Assembly: GCA_024638565.1 (NCBI GenBank)
Contig: JAHEKC010000014.1
Coordinates: 1-42,334, forward strand
Direction of reading: 5' to 3'
Source: Bacteroidota bacterium
GTDB lineage: Bacteria; Bacteroidota; Bacteroidia; AKYH767-A; OLB10
DNA length: 42,334 bases
Position 1 is the first letter of the stretch; every line of letters starts with the position of its first letter. The notes beneath the pieces are model-generated. The model did not search any database and was not told the origin of the DNA. It saw only the letters and a list, made by a program, of their open reading frames with translations. A program made the translations under genes and the position numbers. Below are positions 1 to 7,465 of the stretch, piece after piece.

Positions 1-1959
1 CGCTGCCTTGCCGGCGCTGGTGCGGCCGTAACCCATGGCCACAGCCACCGTGTGGTCTGCCAGGCCGGGTTGTACGAGTACCGGTCCGCGAAGTATGGTA
101 TCCCCCACCTTCACTTCGATCACGTTGCCCTGCCGGAGGCCTTTCTCTTTTGCATACGTGATGGATACTGCGAAGTAATTGTCCCAGGTGATCTTTGAAA
201 TGGGATCCGGAAGTTCCTGCAGCCAGGGGTTGTTGGCCTGTGACCCGTTACCCATGGATACCTTTTCATATATCACCACATCCACCCCGCTGCTTTTCCT
301 GGAAACGATCGAAGCCGCGGCTTCAGCAATATTTCCGGCAAAGGCAGGAGACGTCTTTTCAATCGCAGGATCACTGTACACGCCAGTCTGCAAAACCTTC
401 ATCCAGTCACCTTCCGTGGCGAACGGACCCAGGCGTACTTTCCATTCGTCCACCAGGAGCCGGTGGTAATCCGTCGATTCCGTACCGGACCATGCCAGCA
501 GGCTCTGCTGGGCCTGGCGGGTATTGAAAAGGGGGCGGATGGTCGGCTGGGTGGTGCTGAACAACCCGCGGAAAGGCTCGGCGTCATTCCACGACTCCAG
601 GTAATGATGATCCGGGCATATATACTTGCAGCGGCCGGCGGTTTCGTCTGCACGGTCGGCGAACGATACGGTCAGCGGCACTTTCTTGAGTGATTTCGCG
701 AATGCCTTGCCGCCGGGCAGATGGTAGACCGGGTTGGCATTATAAATGATGAGGGCCTGCACCTCGCCGGATTCTATCTCGCGGGCCAGCGCTTCCATGG
801 CCGCATCATCACCCTGGTGGAGGTTACAATAGCGGTCCATGTCTATGGTGGAGGCATAACTATTCAGCAGGTGGTTGATGCCGGCAGCTACCACCTGGTC
901 CTGGATATCGTTGGATCCTGAAACCACCAGTGCGTGGCCTTTCTGCCGCCACAGCTCGGCTGCCACCTTTTGGATCTCCTCACGAATGCCGGTCTTCGCA
1001 TTTCCAGCCTGTGGTGCGCCGGAAACGGAAGCAATGGCATTATAAAGTTCTACCAGCGCCGCACCGTGTTCGGCAGCCTTCATCTTCACCCGCTTGTCCG
1101 CATTGGCACCGGCGAGTGACATGTTGGCCTCGAACTGGACATGGCGCGACATCTCCTTCTTTTTCTTTCCCAGCCTTCGCGTGATGGCATATTGCCTGCT
1201 ATATTCCGCCGGCAGGATCCAGTTACCCAGGAAGTCGCATTCGAAACCCACGATCATGCGTGCCAGGTCGAACCGGTATCCCGGAATGACGGCTTTGCCG
1301 AAACACCGCTCATGTGCCTTGCGGATGCCGTGAAAGGAGGTCCCGTCGTACTGGATATGCCTGGTGGTGGGATGCTTTTCGATAAACTGCCCGATGACCT
1401 TCTTCGTTGCGGGGCTGATCACAGATCCGGACAGAATCCTGATGTTGCCCTGTGCCGCATCGATCTCAGCAAGTTTTTTGTTGATGGCTTCATCGGCCTT
1501 TTCCCAGGTGGTGGCGGAGCCATCAGCCGTGGGGTCCTGCAGCCTTACGCTGTCATACAGCCCGAGCACTGATGCCTGCGTCCTTGCGCTCGTACCGGCA
1601 GGACTTACGGGACTTTTCCCGTTCGCTTCGATCTTGATGGGCCTGCCTTCCCGTGTCTTGACCAGCACAGGGGAGAAATCACGTCCGTCATAATAGGTAG
1701 AGGCGTAAAAGTTGGGAATCCCGGGTACGATTTCCTCAGGTTTTACAAGGTACGGGATGGCCTTGTTGACAGGCGCCTTGCATGCGGCCAGCGAAGCGGC
1801 CGCTACCCCGAAACCCATGTACTTGAGAAAATCGCGTCGGGGCGTGGTGGAAGGTTCGTCCCTCAGGGGCAGTAATTCCGCGAACTCGTTGTCGCGCTGC
1901 TTTACGAATTCAGGGTCGTTATGCAGTTCGGGTAATCCCTTCCAGTATTTCTTTTCCAT
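1..1959 (-). CDS. actB: Alternative complex III subunit ActB, N-terminal 653 residues (C-terminus beyond window)
   Basis: ActB is the large periplasmic subunit of alternative complex III, which oxidises menaquinol and passes electrons to cytochrome c or directly to an oxidase. The N-terminus carries a twin-arginine motif (RRDFLKYMGF, residues 41-50), then a hydrophobic stretch ending in LAAC with Cys60, which could be a lipobox. The body resembles the molybdopterin-oxidoreductase fold (segments such as NPWLQELPDPISKI and VAMGYGRTSAGKAA near the window edge). In this family that fold has lost the molybdenum cofactor and is structural. The ATG at 1959 lies 29 bp after the actA stop, so the two are probably co-transcribed. 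The frame is open to base 1 with no stop. The iron-sulphur (ActB2) part, if fused as is usual in Bacteroidota, lies outside. The alternative of a catalytic Mo enzyme is unlikely given the actA neighbour. Confidence 0.93.
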   Translation of the reverse strand, partial: MEKKYWKGLPELHNDPEFVKQRDNEFAELLPLRDEPSTTPRRDFLKYMGFGVAAASLAACKAPVNKAIPYLVKPEEIVPGIPNFYASTYYDGRDFSPVLVKTREGRPIKIEANGKSPVSPAGTSARTQASVLGLYDSVRLQDPTADGSATTWEKADEAINKKLAEIDAAQGNIRILSGSVISPATKKVIGQFIEKHPTTRHIQYDGTSFHGIRKAHERCFGKAVIPGYRFDLARMIVGFECDFLGNWILPAEYSRQYAITRRLGKKKKEMSRHVQFEANMSLAGANADKRVKMKAAEHGAALVELYNAIASVSGAPQAGNAKTGIREEIQKVAAELWRQKGHALVVSGSNDIQDQVVAAGINHLLNSYASTIDMDRYCNLHQGDDAAMEALAREIESGEVQALIIYNANPVYHLPGGKAFAKSLKKVPLTVSFADRADETAGRCKYICPDHHYLESWNDAEPFRGLFSTTQPTIRPLFNTRQAQQSLLAWSGTESTDYHRLLVDEWKVRLGPFATEGDWMKVLQTGVYSDPAIEKTSPAFAGNIAEAAASIVSRKSSGVDVVIYEKVSMGNGSQANNPWLQELPDPISKITWDNYFAVSITYAKEKGLRQGNVIEVKVGDTILRGPVLVQPGLADHTVAVAMGYGRTSAGKAA

Positions 1960-1988
1960 GCTTTTCCTGATTAGGTCCTTCCTCCTGG

Positions 1989-3236
1989 TCAATAATGACA
2001 GCGGATACATTCCGTTCCGCCTATGTCTTCAACGGTGAACTTCGCATCCGGTCCGTGCATCTCCTGCAGCTTCTGGTGAAACCCGTCATAATAGCCGTTG
2101 CCGGCCATGTCCACCTCCGTTTTCCGGTGGCAGTCGATGCACCATCCCATCGTCAGGGCCGAAAATTGTTTTAACACATCCATTTCCTCCACCGGCCCAT
2201 GGCATGTCTGGCATTCGATTTTCGCCACGTTGACATGCTGGGCATGGTTAAAATAAGCCAGGTCCGGTAAATTATGCACCCGCACCCACTGCACCGGACT
2301 CGGGTTGTCACCGTATTCCCCTGTGGCGGGGTCGAAATCCAGCGCCGCGTAAATCTTTGCAATCTCCTCTTTCCCGTATACCGGTCCTTCCTGGATGTAG
2401 TTATGGCAGTTCATGCACTGGCTGACCGACGGGATACCGGCCGTTTTGCCCTTTGAAGCACCTGAATGGCAGTACTGGCAGTCGATCTTGTCCTGCCCGG
2501 CATGTAGTTTGTGTGAGAATTTTATCGGCTGTTCCGGGGCATAATCCTGATGGATGCCGATGGCCGCCAGTGCGTACCAGCCCTTGTAGCTGCCCCAGGC
2601 AAACAGGAGCAGCACCATGATAGCAATGAGTTTCTTGTTGCCCCGGATCCACCGCTTGGTTGCCTTGCCCGCCGGCAGGCTTTCAGGGATCTTCTTCCCT
2701 TCTTTGGCCAACAGTGCGTTTTCAAGCCCTTTCTTGACCCGGTTTAGAATGGCGGCCAGCACCAGCAGGACCAAGAATACGGTCAGCAGGGTCCAGGGGC
2801 CGCCTTTCTCCTCTGCCGCTTCCCCGGCCTGTGCGACAGGCGCCGCTGCCTGGGCAGCGGCCGCCCTGGCCTCTTCTTCCTTTACAAAATCGAAAATGGC
2901 CACGATCTCCTCATCGCTGAGCGCGATGGCAGGCATCACCAGGTTATTGTATTCTGCTGCCAGGGCCGCGCCGTATTCGTCCCCGGCCTTGATCATCGCC
3001 TGGGAGTTCTTCACCCATGGGATAAGCCATTCCATGTCGCGGCGCTGGCCGATACCCTGCAGCCCGGGCCCGATCATTTTCTGTTCCGTAACCGTATGGC
3101 ACTGCTTGCAGTTGGCATCGAAAAGTGCCTTGCCATCGGGCTGGGCGGACAAGGGTCCGGCAAAAAGGAAACAGGTGAGGGTGATAACAAACGTACGGCA
3201 ATACGCTGTTAGCGATCTTTCAGTCAGACCTGTCAT
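1989..3236 (-). CDS. actA: Alternative complex III cytochrome subunit ActA with an extra N-terminal monohaem domain
   Basis: A 415-aa multihaem cytochrome c, the electron-transfer subunit of alternative complex III. Residues 1-31 look like a signal peptide. A first haem site CKQCH (43-47) with a likely Met ligand in VMPAI (near 101) forms a small monohaem cytochrome c domain. An Ala-rich linker follows, then a membrane helix (about 147-165), a short basic stretch and a second helix (about 203-222). Five more haem sites follow: CQYCH (253-257), CMNCH (274-278), CQTCH (342-346), CIDCH (366-370) and CIRCH (410-414), the classical pentahaem ActA part. Six haems are therefore predicted, with both haem regions on the periplasmic side. 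It directly precedes actB (29 bp). The remaining subunits (ActC-F) must lie left of the window. Confidence 0.93.
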   Translation of the reverse strand: MTGLTERSLTAYCRTFVITLTCFLFAGPLSAQPDGKALFDANCKQCHTVTEQKMIGPGLQGIGQRRDMEWLIPWVKNSQAMIKAGDEYGAALAAEYNNLVMPAIALSDEEIVAIFDFVKEEEARAAAAQAAAPVAQAGEAAEEKGGPWTLLTVFLVLLVLAAILNRVKKGLENALLAKEGKKIPESLPAGKATKRWIRGNKKLIAIMVLLLFAWGSYKGWYALAAIGIHQDYAPEQPIKFSHKLHAGQDKIDCQYCHSGASKGKTAGIPSVSQCMNCHNYIQEGPVYGKEEIAKIYAALDFDPATGEYGDNPSPVQWVRVHNLPDLAYFNHAQHVNVAKIECQTCHGPVEEMDVLKQFSALTMGWCIDCHRKTEVDMAGNGYYDGFHQKLQEMHGPDAKFTVEDIGGTECIRCHY

Positions 3237-3310
3237 TTCCGGATTGGTTAAGGATGTTTGGAGTCAGGTATAAGTGTCAGTAAATCGTAAAAAACAGGCT
3301 TTCAGGCCCG

Positions 3311-3318
3311 CAAATGTA
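3311..3318 (-). promoter_or_regulatory. Bacteroidota -7 box (TACATTTG) for actA
   Basis: On the minus strand the sequence TACATTTG fits the phylum consensus TAnnTTTG exactly. It lies about 75 nt upstream of the actA start, giving a leader of roughly 70 nt. I found no clear TTG element at the normal 17-23 nt distance, so the call rests on one box. The operon may also have promoters for upstream gene products elsewhere. Confidence 0.4.
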
Positions 3319-3439
3319 AAAAGAACATTTTTTAGTTAAAAAATTTTAAATCAAGAATTTTAAAATATATTTCGGCCTCCATGTTGCTTGTTTTCAGGGG
3401 TGTTTTTTAATTTCCGCCCAGCACCACGTACATCGAAAA

Positions 3440-3892
3440 ATGGAGTCTAACCGTTCGGTTCTTGCCTGGATTCTGAGACTGATTCATGGCCCTGCCGGAA
3501 TACTGATATTGATCATGTGCCTGTCCGGGATCGCCGGGCCTGCCGGGGCGGGATACCGGTCCCAGACGGACGACAGCCTGGCCCAGGCGCTGGTCCGGAA
3601 GCATATAAGGCTCAACGCCATGAAGATGTCCATGCCCGGGTACCGCGTCCAGATCTACTATGGCGGCACGCGTATGAAAGCCACCGAGATCAAAAGTGCA
3701 TTCATGCGTGATCACCCCGGTGTGGCTACCTACCTCGTGTATCAGCAGCCCAACTTCAAGGTACGCGTGGGAGACTTCGAGACCCGTATGGACGCCCTTC
3801 GCATGCTGGATGATATCCAGGGCGAATACCCCGCTGCTTTTGTGGTGGCCGACGAGGTGTCACTACCGGATTTGAGCCACGTGAAAGAGTAA
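3440..3892 (+). CDS. SPOR-domain protein with N-terminal membrane segment
   Basis: A 150-aa protein. Residues about 12-36 are hydrophobic and end in small residues (GPAGAG), fitting a signal peptide or anchor. The C-terminal half (about 66-140) reads as a SPOR domain: YRVQIYYGG opens it and FKVRVGDF with the RMDALRMLDDI helix closes it. SPOR domains bind denuded peptidoglycan glycan strands, often at division sites, and small SPOR proteins of this shape are common in Bacteroidota. It is divergent from actA across a 203-bp AT-rich gap and has no other gene in its transcription unit. No catalytic residues are expected. The function beyond peptidoglycan binding is inferred from the domain only. 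Confidence 0.75.
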   Translation: MESNRSVLAWILRLIHGPAGILILIMCLSGIAGPAGAGYRSQTDDSLAQALVRKHIRLNAMKMSMPGYRVQIYYGGTRMKATEIKSAFMRDHPGVATYLVYQQPNFKVRVGDFETRMDALRMLDDIQGEYPAAFVVADEVSLPDLSHVKE

Positions 3893-3946
3893 GTGGCAGT
3901 GGCAGTAGCAGTGGCAGTAGCAATGGCAGTGGCAGTGGCAGTGGCA
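3893..3946 (+). repeat. Hexanucleotide tandem repeat, nine GTGGCA-type units
   Basis: Nine consecutive 6-bp units start at the base after the stop codon of the SPOR gene. Six are GTGGCA, two are GTAGCA and one is ATGGCA. Single-base differences between units show some age. Short pieces of the same motif (TGCCAC doublets) occur at about 15510-15520. Because the repeat begins immediately after the stop, unit gain or loss would not change the protein unless the stop were lost. Confidence 0.9.
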
Positions 3947-4036
3947 GTTTTGAGTCAGGGTTCAATTGGGATTTCCCTTTACAACCGGGTTCATTCCAGG
4001 CCGGGGAAGGAAAAACGGCAGCGTGTTTTTGCCATT

Positions 4037-4084
4037 CGTCATTGAGGGAAGTCCCGATGGCAATCGTGACGACGAAGCATCCTC
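4037..4084 (+). repeat. Dispersed-repeat-like element, copy A
   Basis: The segment begins CGTCATTGAGGG and ends GACGACGAAGCATCC, with an imperfect hairpin in the middle (GTCCCGAT / AATCGTGAC). From memory this resembles the widely scattered intergenic family that starts GTCATTGCGAG and ends GAAGCAATCTC. Copy B at 4114-4182 lies in the opposite orientation. I cannot see whether other copies exist in the genome. Confidence 0.55.
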
Positions 4085-4113
4085 TGTCAGTGAAAATAAC
4101 CCGAAGGCAGGTA

Positions 4114-4182
4114 CGTAATCCTCATGAGATTGCCGCGCCCGCTCCTCCCGACATTAGTCGGGATGCCCTTGCTCGCAATGAC
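4114..4182 (-). repeat. Dispersed-repeat-like element, copy B (inverted)
   Basis: Read on the minus strand it starts GGTCATTGCGAGCAAGGG and ends GCGGCAATCTCATGAGG. It carries a strong internal hairpin, TCCCGAC / GTCGGGA with a 4-nt loop (about 4146-4164). The ends match the same family as copy A better than copy A does. The two copies face each other across about 30 bp, so the pair forms an inverted composite between the SPOR gene and the 3' end of the neighbouring minus-strand gene. Confidence 0.6.
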
Positions 4183-4216
4183 CTTTTGCTTGGGCGAACC
4201 GCGCGCTTTGAACTTT

Positions 4217-4708
4217 TCAGGGATTACATGCCACGATACTCGTGGCAAGCACGGAGTCCTTATTCTCCAGGAACAGGATATAAGTCTCCTTGGGAATGGA
4301 TGCCGGTACCTTGCATTGCAAAAAGTTGTCACCGGCTTTCACGGAAAAATTCTCGAACAGCACCACGCTGCCTTTCATGGTCACCAGCTTCATCGAGATA
4401 TCTTCCCGCTTGTCAGAAGTATACCTGGCCGTGATCACTTCGCTGAAGGAGTTCGAAAGCAGCTTGAAGTTTTCGTAGGATACGTCCTCAGTGTTATAAG
4501 GTACATGCGTTCCGCCCTTGTAGTCGCCGGAAGCCGCATTGGTCATTTTGGGAGAGCTGATATTTGTGAGCAAAAACAGGGAAATGCCCGCCACGGAGAT
4601 GACCCCACCGGCAATATATATGTGGATCGTCCGCAGCCGCAGCCTGAACCGCTGGCGCTGGCGCTGTACCGGCGCCTGCCTTTGAACTATGCGTATCCTT
4701 TGTCTCAT
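4217..4708 (-). CDS. Small membrane-anchored protein made of a degenerate T9SS sorting-domain-like module
   Basis: A 163-aa protein. The N-terminus is very basic (QRQRQRFRLRLR) and runs into one hydrophobic segment (about 32-49), followed by a short linker. The last 80 or so residues align without a gap to the C-terminal sorting domain of the next upstream gene (4844-6910). Examples are ISMKLVTMKG against VSLQLLTLEG and PASIPKETYIL against PANINPGIYML. Sorting domains of this kind are normally attached to a large cargo and cleaved during type IX secretion. Here no cargo is attached, and hallmark positions are changed: PNP has become SNS, PGxY has become KETY, and the basic end is replaced by ACNP. 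Both proteins also share the QRQRFRL N-terminus. It is 135 bp downstream of its relative and on the same strand. A role is not known; a remnant of duplication or an anchored decoy are both possible. Confidence 0.7.
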   Translation of the reverse strand: MRQRIRIVQRQAPVQRQRQRFRLRLRTIHIYIAGGVISVAGISLFLLTNISSPKMTNAASGDYKGGTHVPYNTEDVSYENFKLLSNSFSEVITARYTSDKREDISMKLVTMKGSVVLFENFSVKAGDNFLQCKVPASIPKETYILFLENKDSVLATSIVACNP

Positions 4709-4843
4709 ATCCCTGGGATTCCTGGGAACCCCTGTTTGATATATCTACACAATTATGTATCCATTCCGGGCCGCTGCCCTGCCGATTTTGCAGTGAACCT
4801 TACACGTTCCGGGGCAGCCCTTTTGCGAATAAATGCCTGGTTT

Positions 4844-6910
4844 TCAATGGAACCTCTTTAAAACCTTGGCAGAAGCGACCATGGAGCTTTCATTTGTCAC
4901 GTGGAGCATGTAAATGCCCGGGTTGATATTCGCCGGAAGGCTGAGGCTGATGGAATTGACGCCCTCCCCGGTGACGATGCGCTCATCGTAGATCTTCTTT
5001 CCTTCCAGGGTCAGCAATTGAAGGGATACCTCCTCGTTCTGGTCTGCCGTAAACTGGGCGGTCAGGCTTTTGTCGAAGGGATTGGGAAACGCTTTCAGCG
5101 ACCCGGCCCGGACATTACGCAATGGCAGGTTGACCTGCGCGCGGCTGAAGACCTCCGATCTCCCGTTATAATCCGTCTGGCGGAGGCGATACCAGGATAT
5201 ACCCGGCAATGGCTGCTCGTCAGTATGGCCGTACTTGGTAGCCGTGGTGGTCGTCCCCGCGCCCTCCACGCGTGCCACCTCGTCCCACCGCCAGCCGTCA
5301 GCCGATCTTTCAATCGTGAAGTAATCGTTATTGACCTCGCTCATGGTCATCCACTCGAGATCCACCTGGTCATTCACGTTCACCTTGGCCCTGAATGCCG
5401 CCATGGTCACCGGCAATAAGCTGGGTGAATAGTTAAAAGGCACCGAAACTAAATTGAGGCGATTGCATGCATCCGTAATGGTAACGGAAACATATCCAAT
5501 GGTATCGCTCAAGTAATTTAATGGCGTAAAATAGGTTGTTGCCCCGTTGGGATTTGAGAAAACGCCGTTTATAGTGGCTGTCCACTGGAATGTATAGTCC
5601 AAGGTATCTTCCGTTGTTCTGACATATAACAAATGACGTGTCTGGTTATACGATGTGGGGATGGAAAAACTTGAAATATCAGGGGCCTTTTCTATGCCGG
5701 TCAATAGCACATAGTTCAACAATGAGCGTTGCGCTGCCACATGCTCCGGAACCGTACTCAGGCTGTCCGGCCCCCCGGAAAGAATATGGCCACCTGTATA
5801 CATGATCCTGCCATTGTTACTGTTTCCCAAAGCATGTCCGTAAACCATCGCAGCTCCTTTGTAGTCCCCGGCTCCGTCACTCGTTTCAATCAGCAGCTTC
5901 GTTCCCGTACGCCATTTGCCGGTGGTTTGAGGAATATACCATTGCTCAGACCCGTCTTTAGTTACATTATCAAAGGATCCCAAGAATTGCATGACCGGAT
6001 CACCCGGATAGTTATACGAAAATGGTGTTGTCGCAGCGTTTTTATGATCCTGGGATATAGAATCTCCACATGCTCCGGCTTTTTTGAAGCACTGCAGGCC
6101 GTCACTAGCAAGAAAAGACATTCTTACTGCAGTCGTTGTTGCATTAATCGACATAGTGCCAGAAAGACCCTCCAGGACACTAGGTGCATGGCACTGGCTC
6201 CATATGTTTCCCTTCCATTCGGTAGCAAACTTGTAAAGGTTTGAATGTGAGTTAAAGTCAGGATCAGCATGAGGGTTAATCCACAAGTCCATGCATTCGG
6301 TTAAATCATCCGGGGCCCCGAAAGAATAAGCAGAATCAGGGATACCTGCATTCTGAAAGTAAGTTTCCCCAAGGTATCCAAAACCTGCCAACGTGTCTAT
6401 AATTATATTGGGAAATCTAGTTAGCATTTCATAAACAGGTACACTAATACTGGATGTCGTGTAAACACCCGTGACACCTTGTGTCTGCCAGGAAGCTATA
6501 ACATCTGTAACCGGCTTGATCATGAATCCAGCATCAATGATAAAAGCGCTTCCTTTATAATCAGTGCCGTCATAGCTAAAATCAGCGCCGTCCTTGGATT
6601 TCGTCGTGTCAATTACCCAGTAAACCGGCACTTTATGGTCAGTCATCAATTCGTAGACCATCCCGTAGGGCAGCAACCCATTTTCATACGTCTGCGGCGT
6701 GATTCCCATGTTCACGATAAAGGACCCTGGCGTAAAGGTGGATAGTGCAGGTGCCGCTTTTGCATCACGCATTTCCGCTAGCTGATGCAGTGCTGTAAGC
6801 TTGATAAATACCGCTAAAAAGAACCCCATGGACGCAGCAACCAGGACCGGCTTGGCCGTTAGCCTGAAACGCTGTCTCTGCCTTGGGTTCATGCTAAGTT
6901 TTTTTCTCAT
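4844..6910 (-). CDS. Secreted T9SS cargo protein with unnamed conserved N-terminal domain
   Basis: A 688-aa exported protein. A basic start (MRKKLSMNPRQRQRFRL) precedes a hydrophobic segment at about 21-45, acting as signal peptide or anchor. Residues about 57-400 form a domain I recognise as recurrent in Bacteroidota secreted proteins but cannot name. It includes GITPQTYENGLLPYGMVYEL, VPVYWVID, INPHADPD and WSQCHAPSVLEG; the last resembles a Cys-His site, but that is only an impression. An Ig-like region follows (about 500-600: LPVTMAAF, NNDYFTIERS, WYRLRQTDYNG). The final part is a type A T9SS sorting domain (about 606-688, with FPNPFD and PANINPGIYML). The product should cross the outer membrane and lose the sorting domain. 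It lies 135 bp upstream of the small sorting-domain-like gene. Confidence 0.85.
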   Translation of the reverse strand: MRKKLSMNPRQRQRFRLTAKPVLVAASMGFFLAVFIKLTALHQLAEMRDAKAAPALSTFTPGSFIVNMGITPQTYENGLLPYGMVYELMTDHKVPVYWVIDTTKSKDGADFSYDGTDYKGSAFIIDAGFMIKPVTDVIASWQTQGVTGVYTTSSISVPVYEMLTRFPNIIIDTLAGFGYLGETYFQNAGIPDSAYSFGAPDDLTECMDLWINPHADPDFNSHSNLYKFATEWKGNIWSQCHAPSVLEGLSGTMSINATTTAVRMSFLASDGLQCFKKAGACGDSISQDHKNAATTPFSYNYPGDPVMQFLGSFDNVTKDGSEQWYIPQTTGKWRTGTKLLIETSDGAGDYKGAAMVYGHALGNSNNGRIMYTGGHILSGGPDSLSTVPEHVAAQRSLLNYVLLTGIEKAPDISSFSIPTSYNQTRHLLYVRTTEDTLDYTFQWTATINGVFSNPNGATTYFTPLNYLSDTIGYVSVTITDACNRLNLVSVPFNYSPSLLPVTMAAFRAKVNVNDQVDLEWMTMSEVNNDYFTIERSADGWRWDEVARVEGAGTTTTATKYGHTDEQPLPGISWYRLRQTDYNGRSEVFSRAQVNLPLRNVRAGSLKAFPNPFDKSLTAQFTADQNEEVSLQLLTLEGKKIYDERIVTGEGVNSISLSLPANINPGIYMLHVTNESSMVASAKVLKRFH

Positions 6911-7465
6911 TTCGACTGTTTTGTTTGTTATCTTACGCAGGCTGACTGAAATAGTTGCCTTGATTTTGAATTTATACTATTGATTATCAGTGTGCTATGT
7001 GTATTTGCAATAGTCGTCCGGAGACTGCAGCCATCCGCAGGGCTAAATATATAAGTGGCTGTTGATCAGCCGGATGTTGTGAGGCAGGGAGACCTCTTGA
7101 TACCGGACTCTTTAGCGCGGGCCAGGAGCCGCCGGTCTGAATACCTGCTTCATCTCTAATCATCGTTGATCGCTCCAGGACAAGACTGCCGCTACAAATG
7201 CAAGAATGCTGCCCAACCGTTCAGTCATGAGGCGGGGGTGGTTGTAAGAAAACCGGGGTTCCGGTTTGGTTTTACCTGCCCCATATCGCTTCGGATCCCG
7301 TAACTGCCTGGTGAATGCGAAAAGCATGAGCCCCTGCCTGATTCACCTTAACCGGTCATGTTGTAACGAACGGATCCGAATAGGTGCAGGAATATTTAAA
7401 AAACTTGTTGGAATTGCCTCACGGGCATGGAAAAGCCGTTAAAAACGGAATGGGACAGCACTTTC
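6911..7465. other. Gene-poor intergenic stretch
   Basis: This 555-bp stretch lies upstream of the T9SS cargo gene and downstream of the biotin-carrier gene. I see no convincing gene, tRNA or repeat family. It contains a small hairpin GGCTG/CAGCC at 7057-7071. No exact TAnnTTTG box is evident at a normal distance from the cargo gene start. Whether it holds a long leader or a small RNA cannot be decided from sequence. Confidence 0.5.
7436..7448 (-). terminator. Weak terminator-like hairpin after biotin carrier gene
   Basis: On the minus strand CCGTT-TTT-AACGG is followed by CTTTTCC, 17 nt beyond the stop codon of the biotin carrier gene. The stem is only 5 bp and the T tract is short. Confidence 0.25.

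Noticed and set aside
1-1959. Catalytic molybdenum oxidoreductase
   Set aside because: The fold similarity is real, but the gene follows actA and matches ActB, in which the cofactor is absent.
2617-3273. Plus-strand open frame opposite actA
   Set aside because: Antisense to six intact haem-binding motifs; Ser/Ala-rich without any feature.
3366-3373. Promoter box TATATTTC for the SPOR gene
   Set aside because: It misses the final G of the consensus and has no TTG partner; the region is simply AT-rich.
3893-3946. CRISPR-like array
   Set aside because: The units are 6 bp in direct tandem with no spacers, so it is a microsatellite.
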